DNA of 23,266 nucleotides from the NCBI GenBank assembly GCA_018644785.1, contig JABGPV010000046.1, forward strand, positions 1 through 23,266. Reading direction: 5' to 3'. Positions 15,646-22,763 of this stretch are shown here, one piece after another; the stretch's first letter is position 1, and each line of letters opens with the position of its first letter. The position numbers and the translations under genes were made by a program. The DNA comes from Deltaproteobacteria bacterium. GTDB taxonomy: Bacteria; Desulfobacterota; DSM-4660; Desulfatiglandales; Desulfatiglandaceae. The notes beneath the pieces were generated by a model that saw only the letters and a program-made list of their open reading frames with translations, was not told the origin of the DNA and searched no databases.

Positions 15646-15881
15646 TTTCCGGCTCTGTCAAGGATAGCATATACCTCGTCCTTGTCGGAAAGATCCACCA
15701 AAACATGCATCGGGCGTGAAATCCATTGCAATTTTGGATTTTCTTTCGGGGCTTTTCGCTGAGCAAGGGCGTCTGCAAGGAGTTGTGAGATGATTTTCCC
15801 TAAAGCTCGCCCCTCCTTCTTTTGTAACCCTTTGATCTCTTTAAGGATAGGATCGTCTATGTTGATTGTTGTTCGTGACAT
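15642..15881 (-). CDS. ribbon-helix-helix antitoxin (VapB-like)
   Basis: I start it at ATG 15881 (MSRTTINIDDPILKEIKGLQ), giving 79 residues; an upstream in-frame start at 16001 would add 40 residues that look unlike any antitoxin and span the promoter. The N-terminus is a ribbon-helix-helix DNA-binding domain: strand RTTINID, helix DPILKEIKGLQKKEGRALGK, then ISQLLADALAQRK. The C-terminal half (LQWISRPMHVLVDLSDKDEV...) would cover the toxin active site. There is no ribosome binding site; see the promoter just upstream, which suggests a nearly leaderless message. Confidence 0.82.
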   Translation of the reverse strand: MSRTTINIDDPILKEIKGLQKKEGRALGKIISQLLADALAQRKAPKENPKLQWISRPMHVLVDLSDKDEVYAILDRAGK

Positions 15882-15890
15882 GATGCTGTG

Positions 15891-15919
15891 ATGATATATC
15901 TTATTACATCTGATGTCAA
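15891..15919 (-). promoter_or_regulatory. near-consensus promoter of the minus-strand VapBC operon, near-leaderless
   Basis: On the minus strand: TTGACA (15914-15919), 17-base spacer, TATCAT (15891-15896). The start codon is at 15881, only nine bases after the -10, so transcription would start 2-4 bases before the ATG. Ribbon-helix-helix autorepression over this site is expected. Confidence 0.65.
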
Positions 15920-16008
15920 CTGTAAGGAAGTCATATATACAGAAAAGAAAAGGCCAAGTGAGATATTCCGCAATTTCAGCTGGTAAGTGGTATGTAAACA
16001 AATTTAGA

Positions 16009-16037
16009 TTGTGACGCTTTTACCCGCGAGGTATAAA
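16009..16037 (+). promoter_or_regulatory. candidate promoter for the ligand-gated channel gene
   Basis: TTGTGA (16009-16014), 17-base spacer, TATAAA (16032-16037), 67 bases before the channel start. It faces away from the VapBC promoter about 90 bases to the left. Confidence 0.45.
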
Positions 16038-16104
16038 GGGCTGGTATTATGAAACAGGCAAAGGCTATGGTTAATTTTCTCACGTAAACCGATCTGGAGG
16101 CGTT

Positions 16105-17142
16105 ATGATCCATCGATGTATCCTGCAGGCATTCATCACTGTCCTTTTTTTGTGCCCTTCTTTTGTTTTTTCGGCTTCAGGAGACAGTCCCTGTAAGATT
16201 CCGGGTCAGTTCTTAAATGAGAGACCTGATCCGGAAGGGGTGCCTACGCGGGTAAAGGTTGGCCTCTATTTAGTCGATATTACTGAAATCAACAGCAAAA
16301 AACAGATCTTCACCGTTGACTTGGCTCTTTTTCTTAACTGGAAAGACTCCCGGCTTACAGGTGATTCAAGCGGGATCTCATTTGAGTCGTGCAAGCTAAA
16401 ACCCGCCCAGGTGTGGAACCCCGGCGTTATGTTTCGTAATGCGATGGACATTAAAAGGACATTTAGTAGTTTCAAGGTGGATCAGACTGGTACCGTGACG
16501 TTTATGCAACGGTTTTACGGCGATTTCTCGGTGCCTTTTGATCTGAAAAAATTCCCTTTTGATACCCAAATACTACAAATTGTGGTCGGAAATATTGATT
16601 ACGGCGCCGGGGAATTGATATTTGAGGTCGATGAGGCCCGGACGGGAATGGGGGAGTCATTAACGCCCGACTGGGAAATTCATTCGCCCACAGCCCGAGT
16701 TGAGATTGGCAAATACCGGTTAGATGGTCTTAAGCGTTCTATGTTCCTCTATGAAGCAAAGGCCCACCGTGATCCCAACTTCTACATCTGGAAAGTGTTC
16801 TTTCCCATGATGCTCATTGTGTTCATGTCCTGGGCAGTGTTCTGGATCAACCCCGAGCCGATCGCCCCTAGAATAAGTCTGTCTCTTATATCGATGCTCA
16901 ACATCATAGCCTACAATTTTGCGATCTCCATGTTCATACCCCGGATCTCGTACCTCACGCTCGCTGACAAATACATCTTGGGATGCCTGGTCATCGTTTT
17001 TTTTACACTGGTGGTAGGGATCAGCAGCAGCATTCTGGCCACTCGTGGTAATAAGGCTCTGGCAAAACGGATTGACAAGATATCGCGATGGGCAGCGCCT
17101 GCAATCTTCCTGCTGCTAACGGGATTTGCCGCCATGGCTTAG
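16105..17142 (+). CDS. prokaryotic pentameric ligand-gated ion channel (Cys-loop receptor family)
   Basis: 345 residues, GGAGG eight bases before the ATG. Signal peptide (ITVLFLCPSFVFSA), then a ligand-binding beta sandwich (about 25-225). Its loop FDLKKFPFDTQILQIVV is the family's F/YPFDxQ hallmark, without the two flanking Cys, as in other prokaryotic members. Four membrane helices follow: M1 IWKVFFPMMLIVFMSWAVFW, M2 RISLSLISMLNIIAYNFAIS, M2-M3 loop FIPRISYLTLADKY, M3 LGCLVIVFFTLVVGISSSIL and M4 WAAPAIFLLLTGFAAM. There is no large M3-M4 domain. Aligning M2 by its following Pro gives pore residues Ser2', Ile6', Leu9', Ala13', Phe16'; the last three match ELIC. The complete pore is present, so it should form an inner-membrane homopentamer opened by an unknown periplasmic ligand. 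It appears to be a single-gene unit. Confidence 0.92.
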   Translation: MIHRCILQAFITVLFLCPSFVFSASGDSPCKIPGQFLNERPDPEGVPTRVKVGLYLVDITEINSKKQIFTVDLALFLNWKDSRLTGDSSGISFESCKLKPAQVWNPGVMFRNAMDIKRTFSSFKVDQTGTVTFMQRFYGDFSVPFDLKKFPFDTQILQIVVGNIDYGAGELIFEVDEARTGMGESLTPDWEIHSPTARVEIGKYRLDGLKRSMFLYEAKAHRDPNFYIWKVFFPMMLIVFMSWAVFWINPEPIAPRISLSLISMLNIIAYNFAISMFIPRISYLTLADKYILGCLVIVFFTLVVGISSSILATRGNKALAKRIDKISRWAAPAIFLLLTGFAAMA

Positions 17143-17229
17143 AGGGTCGAGAGAAATAATGATATTTAACAATCATTTGTGTCCTTTCGGTAAGCTTGCA
17201 TAAACGAAAATTAATCATTAGGGGGGTAG

Positions 17230-18400
17230 TTGGAAACTGGAATGGGCAAAGGCCGAAACAGGATATTGCGGTTAACTTTGAGCGCCAACTTCCTCTTGGC
17301 GCTGATTTTCCTCCATTTCCTTCGGGTTTTCTTCACCCGCGCCTTCCATCCACCGCGTCAGTCCAACCGGATCATCGGTTTTTCCCTTATCCTAATGGTC
17401 TTGCTCATGAGTTATGCTCATGCGGATGAGGTGATCATGAAAAACGGCGATCGGCTTAAAGGCGAAGTTGTCTCCATGGAGGCGGGCAAGCTGATCTTCA
17501 AGACCCCATACGCGAACAGAAATGTCATTCCCTGGGATCAGGTGAAACGCCTTACTTCCGAAAAGACCCTGGAGATCTCTCTTCCCGACAAAGAGACCCT
17601 CAAGGGAAAAGCCATTATTGCGGAGGACGGCGCTTTGATCTTGAAGCCTGAAACCGGTCCCGCCGCTCCGCCCATACCCATGGGACAGGTAATCGCCATG
17701 GCTCGGCCAAAGCCTCCTGATGAATGGAAATTCACTACCCGAATCAGCGCTGGGCTTAATATAGAGCACGGAAACACCGAGAAACAAACTTTTCAAGGAG
17801 ATCTTAATCTGGAGTTGTCAAAATATCCCTACAGGATCAAGTTTTACGGTGAGCTTAACCGTGAAAAAGCGGGTGATCCTCCAGTAGATACTGAGAATAA
17901 CGGTCTCATGAACCTTGATTTTAATCGTTTTATATCCAAGAAGTGGTACCTCTTCGGCAATAACCAGGCCCAACAGGATAAATTCGAGGATTTGAATCTG
18001 CTCTGGTCTGTAGCTGCCGGTGCGGGTTACCAGGTCTGGGAGTCCAAGAGGAAGAACTTCACCCTAAAAATAGGCCCAAGCTATGTGAGTGAGCGTTACA
18101 CCAAACCGATGGTAAGCATGGACAACAAGGACTACCGAAAATATGCCGCGGGATTTTGGGCCATTGACTTTGACATGTGGTTTTTGATCGGTTCCTGCAG
18201 GCTTTCACCATGATGACGGTTATTTAAGCTTTGAAGACACCCATGTATGGCGGCTGCGCACACGAACCGGGATCCGCATTCCGATCACACATGGATTTTT
18301 CACGTCCCTGCAGTACAATTACAACTGGGTCAACGCCCCGGCAGACGGGAAGCTCCGTTATGACTCAGGGATCCTGTTCAAGTTGGGATGGGGATTATAG
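17230..18400 (+). pseudogene. DUF481 (YdiY-like) outer-membrane protein, chimeric N-terminus and frameshifted C-terminus
   Basis: From the TTG at 17230 (a GGGGGG tract just before it) the frame stays open to 18213. Residues 11-46 are cytochrome b-like (see separate entry). A signal-peptide-like stretch FSLILMVLLMSYAHA-DEV follows, then DUF481 features: VIMKNGDRLKGEVVSME, IPWDQVKRLTSE, and barrel strands beginning WKFTTRISAGLNIEHGNTEK. The frame breaks near the C-terminus. Restoring one base in TTTTT at about 18183 (W-F-F-D-R-F-L-Q-A-F) and one at about 18204 (H-H-D-D-G-Y) reopens the usual end: SFEDTHVWRLRTRTGIRIP, PITHGFFTSLQYNYNWVNAP and LFKLGWGL, stop TAG 18398-18400. DUF481 proteins are outer-membrane barrels, some salt-induced. 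Whether the two one-base losses are real or sequencing errors is open. Confidence 0.8.
17260..17367 (+). repeat. cytochrome b-derived segment fused to the DUF481 gene
   Basis: Residues 19-46 of this frame (17284-17367) align without gaps to residues 114-141 of the intact cytochrome b at 18530 (18869-18952). By hand count 18 of 28 residues and 57 of 84 bases agree. The shared core is FLHF-x-RVF-x-T-x-AF-x-PPRQ-x-N, the helix B/loop region with one heme-ligand His. The preceding RILRLTLS also recalls cytochrome b RTLRFTLT, so a stretch between the two may have been deleted. The other His (HHWSAN in the intact gene, LTLSAN here) is lost, so it cannot bind heme b. Confidence 0.75.
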
Positions 18401-18444
18401 CTCGGGCGGCGGCGTAGAATTCATACGGCACTGGGCCGAGCGCG

Positions 18445-18473
18445 TTGACAGGATTTCGCCTGTGGCATAAACT
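18445..18473 (+). promoter_or_regulatory. candidate promoter of the cytochrome b / Rieske / octaheme operon
   Basis: Perfect -35 TTGACA (18445-18450), 17-base spacer, TAAACT (18468-18473), about 57 bases before the cytochrome b start. The proposed vapBC promoter at 11030 has the same spacing and the same -10. Confidence 0.55.
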
Positions 18474-18529
18474 GAGGTCTGCCGCGGTTTAAAGGGCCGG
18501 CGGGAATAATATTAAGGGCCTCGAAAAAA

Positions 18530-19900
18530 ATGATCACGCAATCTCAGAACGGTTTCATTCAGCGTCTATTCTATTCCATATTCCCAAAGATACTGCGGGA
18601 GGGCAAGGACCAAAACCGTTATCGCGGTTATTTGAACACGTTCATCCTGCACTTTCGGCCCCGCAATGTCCCGGAACGGACCCTCCGGTTCACCCTGACC
18701 TGGGGACTCGGGGGCATGGCTTTTGTCCTGGTGACGCTCCTGATCGGGACAGGATTGCTGTTGAAGTTTTTTTATCTACCCTCTCCGGAAAAAGCCTACG
18801 AGTCGGTTCTTTACCTTCAAAATACCGTGCTTTTCGGCCAACTCATCCGGAACATCCACCACTGGAGCGCCAATCTGGCTCTGGTGGTGGTCTTTCTGCA
18901 TTTCATCCGGGTGTTCTTGACAGGGGCCTTTCAGCCGCCGCGCCAGCTCAATTGGGTCGTGGGTTTAGGCCTTCTTATTCTTGTGCTGTTGTCTAATTTT
19001 ACCGGCTATCTTCTGCCGTGGGACCAACTTTCCTTTTGGGCAATCACCATCAGTATGGGTATGCTGGAGTACATGCCGGTGGGAGGTATTTGGCTCCAGG
19101 AACTGATCCAGGGCGGAACGGAAGTGGGGCCGGCCACCCTGTCCAATTTCTATGCCATTCACACGGCCGTACTGCCTGTTTTGCTCATCTTTTTTCTATT
19201 GTTCCATTTCTGGCGTGTGCGAAAAGCAGGTGGTGTTGTGGTTCCTCGCGGTCCTGATGAAGAGATGGGAAACCGGGGGGAAACTGTTCCCACAATCCCC
19301 AATCTGTTGCTGCGTGAATTGACCGTCGCCCTGGTACTGCTTGCATTCATTCTGATTTTATCTGTCCTGTTCAATGCGCCCCTGGAAAGCAAGGCGAATC
19401 CCGGTTTGAGTCTCAATCCCACAAAGGCCCCCTGGTATTTCATGGGCATTCAGGAATTGCTGCTCCATTTTCATCCCCTGTTTTCCCTGTTTGTTATTCC
19501 GCTTTGCATGGGGATCGGTCTTGCCATGCTCCCCTATTTAAAGTACCCGTCCAACCCCGCGGGAATCTGGATGACCTCTCTTAAGGGTCGAAAAATGGCA
19601 CTGACGGCTGTTTTTTTCGCTGTTGGCGCCACCATCGGGGGTGTCCTGCTAGATGAGTACGTCATCCGTTGCCCTTCCTGGATGTCGGATGTCCCGGTAT
19701 ATCTCACCGCCGGACTGATCCCGTTCATGGTCATTCTGGCGGTGATTCTGGGGTTCTATGTGAAAACGAAACAGTACTACGCCGCTAACCGCAATGAAGC
19801 CGTTCAAACGCTATTGATACTTCTTTTGACCGCATTTGTGGTTCTGACGGTAATCGGCATAGGGTTCAGGGGACCCGGGATGAAACTGGTTTGGCCGTAG
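18530..19900 (+). CDS. cytochrome b subunit of a Rieske/cytochrome b complex (b6 plus subunit IV-like)
   Basis: 456 residues with eight or nine membrane helices. The two heme b His pairs are visible. Helix B has IHHWSANLALVVVFLHF (first and last His 14 apart). Helix D has AIHTAVLPVLLIFFLLFH, with 15 between His residues, the spacing of cytochrome b6 and unlike the 14 of mitochondrial cytochrome b. The C-terminal half continues as a subunit IV-like part with NPTKAPWYFMGIQELLLHF in place of the PEWY quinol-site motif, and ends RGPGMKLVWP. It oxidises menaquinol in the inner membrane and passes electrons to the Rieske protein, while heme b returns one to the quinone pool. First gene of a three-gene operon. 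The ribosome binding site is weak (AAGGG about 17 bases upstream). Confidence 0.9.
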   Translation: MITQSQNGFIQRLFYSIFPKILREGKDQNRYRGYLNTFILHFRPRNVPERTLRFTLTWGLGGMAFVLVTLLIGTGLLLKFFYLPSPEKAYESVLYLQNTVLFGQLIRNIHHWSANLALVVVFLHFIRVFLTGAFQPPRQLNWVVGLGLLILVLLSNFTGYLLPWDQLSFWAITISMGMLEYMPVGGIWLQELIQGGTEVGPATLSNFYAIHTAVLPVLLIFFLLFHFWRVRKAGGVVVPRGPDEEMGNRGETVPTIPNLLLRELTVALVLLAFILILSVLFNAPLESKANPGLSLNPTKAPWYFMGIQELLLHFHPLFSLFVIPLCMGIGLAMLPYLKYPSNPAGIWMTSLKGRKMALTAVFFAVGATIGGVLLDEYVIRCPSWMSDVPVYLTAGLIPFMVILAVILGFYVKTKQYYAANRNEAVQTLLILLLTAFVVLTVIGIGFRGPGMKLVWP

Positions 19901-19914
19901 AGAGGGAGGGAAGA

Positions 19915-20433
19915 ATGAAGAAGGTAAAGGGTCCGGTTCAAGAAGAACCTCAAACAGAGACGTCAAGGCGGTCTTTCCTGAACAAGCTCTGGATGGGCTT
20001 AGGTCTCCTGGCAATGGTGGAATTTATTGCCCTGGTGGCTACGTTCCTGTGGCCAAGAAGCAAACTGGCGAAGGGTGAGGCGGCAGATCTGATCATCACA
20101 GCCGGTCCGGTTGACAAATTCAAAGTGGATTCCGTGACGGCGTTTGTAAGGGGAAAATTTTATCTGGCCCGGCTGGCGGACGGCGGTTTCCTGGCCCTGT
20201 CGCGCAAATGTACCCATCTGGGGTGTACCGTCCCCTGGCTTCCCAAAGAAGGGATGTTTGAATGCCCCTGTCATGCCTCGGCATTTGATATCCGGGGTGA
20301 AGTGATCAGACCGCCGGCGCCTCGCGCCCTTGATATCTACCATCTGTTTATTGAAAACAATGTGGTCAAAGTGGATACGAGCCGGGTGATCAAGCGAGGG
20401 CGCTTTGATGTTTCACAGGTGGTGTATTCTTGA
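19915..20433 (+). CDS. Rieske [2Fe-2S] protein, Tat-exported
   Basis: I start at ATG 19915, with GGGAGG upstream; a TTG eight codons earlier overlaps the cytochrome b end. 172 residues. A twin-arginine motif SRRSFLNKLW precedes one membrane helix (GLGLLAMVEFIALVATFLW) that stays as the anchor, as in other Rieske proteins folded before export. Cluster motifs CTHLGC and CPCHAS are complete: Cys and His of each bind the 2Fe-2S, and the second Cys of each can form the stabilising disulfide. The PPAPRALD segment matches the Pro loop. The protein takes an electron from menaquinol at the cytochrome b site and hands it to the cytochrome c encoded next. It is 14 bases after cytochrome b and overlaps the next gene by four (TTGA). 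Confidence 0.93.
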   Translation: MKKVKGPVQEEPQTETSRRSFLNKLWMGLGLLAMVEFIALVATFLWPRSKLAKGEAADLIITAGPVDKFKVDSVTAFVRGKFYLARLADGGFLALSRKCTHLGCTVPWLPKEGMFECPCHASAFDIRGEVIRPPAPRALDIYHLFIENNVVKVDTSRVIKRGRFDVSQVVYS

Positions 20434-22700
20434 ATAAAACCATGCTCCATTGGAAACTGACCGGCATTGTCGCCACCCTGGTGATCATCCTTTCCATACC
20501 GTTGTATCTGTTTATGGAAAAAAACATTGTTTCCGTCGGAGAAAATCTCCAGGCCGAACCCCATAGTACCTTTGTGGGCAGCCTGAAATGTATGGATTGC
20601 CACAAAAATGAATTCGACAAATGGCAGGGATCCCACCACGACCATGCCATGCACGTGGCGGATGACCTGACCGTTTTGGGTGATTTCAATGATGCGGTAT
20701 TTGAAAACCACGGGATTCGTTCCCGATTCTATGGAAAGGGCGGAAAATTTTTTGTTAAGACCTTGGGTCCTGACGGAAAAATGGGGGAGTTTGAGATCAC
20801 CCACACCTTCGGATGGTTTCCGCTGCAACAGTACCTGGTTCCTTTCCCGGGCGGTCGCCTCCAGTGCCTCCCCATCGCATGGGATGAGCGTGATAAAAAA
20901 TGGTACCACCTCTATCCCGATCTGTCGGATCCGAAAGACTGGCTCTATTGGACAAACGCCGGGCAAAACTGGAACGGCATGTGCGCGGAGTGTCACTCCA
21001 CGAATTTGAAGAAGAATTATGATCCCGTAACGGACACCTATAATACCACCTGGTCTGATATCAATGTGGGCTGTGAGGCCTGTCATGGCCCGGGATCAAG
21101 CCATGTGGCATGGGCTGAGACGCCTGACATGGGACGACCCCGGGTCGATAATTTTGATCTGGCGGTGAAAACCTCCGGATTGAATTCCAGGGGGATGGTG
21201 GAACTCTGCGCGCCATGTCATTCCAGGCGTGCTGCCCTGGGAGATTATACCCATTCAGAATCCGATCTGCTGGACAGTCTTTTGCCCAGCCGGCTGAACG
21301 AAGGGCTGTATTACCCCGACGGCCAGATCCTGGAAGAGGTGTATGTGTATGGATCCTTTACCCAGAGCAAGATGTACCATTCCGATGTGGATTGCAGTGA
21401 TTGCCACGATGTGCACAGCCTCAAGCTTGTAAAAGAGGGTAACGAACTTTGCCTGCAATGCCACCGCGCAGCGGAATACGACACCAAAGCCCATCACTTC
21501 CACAAGCAAACAGGGGAAGTAGGCGAACCGATCCGGTCCAAAGACGGTACCGTCTCCTTTGAAGTGGGCACCGGCGCCCAGTGCATCTTATGCCACATGC
21601 CGGGCCGCACCTATATGGGCATCGACTATCGGCCGGACCACAGCCTTCGGATTCCGAGGCCGGATCTCAGCAGCAGTATCCAAGTCCCCAATGCCTGCAA
21701 CCGCTGTCATTTCCATAAAACAAATGCCTGGTCCCATGAGACCATGACCAAATGGTATGGGCCGGGTCGCAGGCCCCATTATGGAACCGTGTTGGAGGAC
21801 GGCCGAAAGGGATCACCCCAGGCTGAAAAAGCCTTGCTGAAAATGGCCGCCGACCCCCTTTATCCGGTCATCGTAAGGGCCACGGCGCTTTCCCTTCTGA
21901 CCGCCTACCCCGGTGAAAGCACTCGGCGCACCTTTGAACTCGCCCTCATGGATGAAGAAGCATTGATCCGCCAGGCCGCGGTGAGCGGCCTGCAGGCGAA
22001 GAGTGAAAAAAAATTGGCCGAACTTCTTACACCACTCCTTTACGATCCGGTCAAAGCGGTACGCATTGAAGCGGCCCGGAAGCTTGCGGGAAAACCTGGT
22101 GCACATCTGAACGAAGAGGACCGAAAGGTCTTTAACCGCGTACTGGTGGAATTTGAAAAGGCAATGATCTATGCCGCCGATTTCGCCTATGCCCGATTCA
22201 ACCTGGCCAATCTTGATATGGCTCTTGACCGGCCTGAGTCAGCCATTCAAAATTACAAAGCGGCCATTGCCATTGATGACCTGTTCTATCCGGCCAAAGT
22301 CAATCTGGCCATGCTGTACAATGGCATGGGGGAAAAAGACCAGGCCGAAGATCTCCTCCGTCAGGTTGTGGCAGCCCATCCACAGCAATACCAGACGGCC
22401 TATTCCCTGGGGCTTCTCCTGGCCGAAAAGAAGAGGTACGGGGAAGCCGCTCAATATCTGGCCGCAGCCGCCCATGGAATGCCCGACCATGCCCGGGTCC
22501 ATTATAATCTGGGCGTTCTTCTGGACTATCTCGGAAAGGATTTGGAAGCAGAAAAGGCGCTGTTGCGGACACTTGAAATAGAACCTGAAAACATCAGCTT
22601 CCTGACCGCTGCGGCGCAGTATTACATAAAACGCAGGCAATATGAAAAAGCAGAAGTTTTGACTGAAAGAATTGCCACCTTGAAAACCAAAGCACATTGA
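20430..22700 (+). CDS. octaheme c-type cytochrome with HEAT and TPR repeats, membrane anchored
   Basis: 756 residues starting at TTG (an ATG four codons later is possible). An N-terminal membrane helix (LTGIVATLVIILSIPLYLF) anchors a periplasmic protein. Eight CxxCH heme motifs follow: CMDCH (about 54), CAECH, CEACH, CAPCH, CSDCH, CLQCH, CILCH and CNRCH (about 422). The start TFVGSLKCMDCHKNEFDKW and nearby GSHHDHAM resemble the cytochrome c554 family. Next come HEAT-like repeats (about 470-550) and about four TPR units (575-750), e.g. YARFNLANLDMAL and VHYNLGVLLDYLGKDLEAE. In this operon it takes the place of cytochrome c1 as the electron acceptor of the Rieske protein. The TPR part probably docks a partner such as another cytochrome. 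Terminal acceptor unknown. Confidence 0.9.
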   Translation: MNKTMLHWKLTGIVATLVIILSIPLYLFMEKNIVSVGENLQAEPHSTFVGSLKCMDCHKNEFDKWQGSHHDHAMHVADDLTVLGDFNDAVFENHGIRSRFYGKGGKFFVKTLGPDGKMGEFEITHTFGWFPLQQYLVPFPGGRLQCLPIAWDERDKKWYHLYPDLSDPKDWLYWTNAGQNWNGMCAECHSTNLKKNYDPVTDTYNTTWSDINVGCEACHGPGSSHVAWAETPDMGRPRVDNFDLAVKTSGLNSRGMVELCAPCHSRRAALGDYTHSESDLLDSLLPSRLNEGLYYPDGQILEEVYVYGSFTQSKMYHSDVDCSDCHDVHSLKLVKEGNELCLQCHRAAEYDTKAHHFHKQTGEVGEPIRSKDGTVSFEVGTGAQCILCHMPGRTYMGIDYRPDHSLRIPRPDLSSSIQVPNACNRCHFHKTNAWSHETMTKWYGPGRRPHYGTVLEDGRKGSPQAEKALLKMAADPLYPVIVRATALSLLTAYPGESTRRTFELALMDEEALIRQAAVSGLQAKSEKKLAELLTPLLYDPVKAVRIEAARKLAGKPGAHLNEEDRKVFNRVLVEFEKAMIYAADFAYARFNLANLDMALDRPESAIQNYKAAIAIDDLFYPAKVNLAMLYNGMGEKDQAEDLLRQVVAAHPQQYQTAYSLGLLLAEKKRYGEAAQYLAAAAHGMPDHARVHYNLGVLLDYLGKDLEAEKALLRTLEIEPENISFLTAAAQYYIKRRQYEKAEVLTERIATLKTKAH

Positions 22701-22721
22701 GGGATTCAGTGAAGGGTTTCA

Positions 22722-22747
22722 GATGGGACGAAGCGCTCTGTCTCATC
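22722..22747 (+). terminator. hairpin between the convergent cytochrome and porin genes
   Basis: GATGGGAC pairs with GTCTCATC (8 bp, one G-U) around a 10-base loop, 22 bases after the cytochrome stop and 17 before the porin stop on the other strand. No strong T-run on either side, so termination is only probable. Confidence 0.35.
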
Positions 22748-22763
22748 CATGGAACGGCCCAAA

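Noticed and set aside
17158..17177. AATGAT/ATCATT hairpin after the ion channel gene
   Set aside because: Only A/T-rich with a 6-bp stem and no following T-run; too weak to call a terminator.
18231..18470. 79-codon plus-strand frame after the DUF481 gene
   Set aside because: The family-like reading of this DNA is in another frame (the frameshifted DUF481 C-terminus); this frame is its shadow.
20337..21086. 249-codon open frame on the minus strand across the Rieske/octaheme genes
   Set aside because: It lies opposite two well-supported genes with complete motifs, has no ribosome binding site and no recognisable domain.
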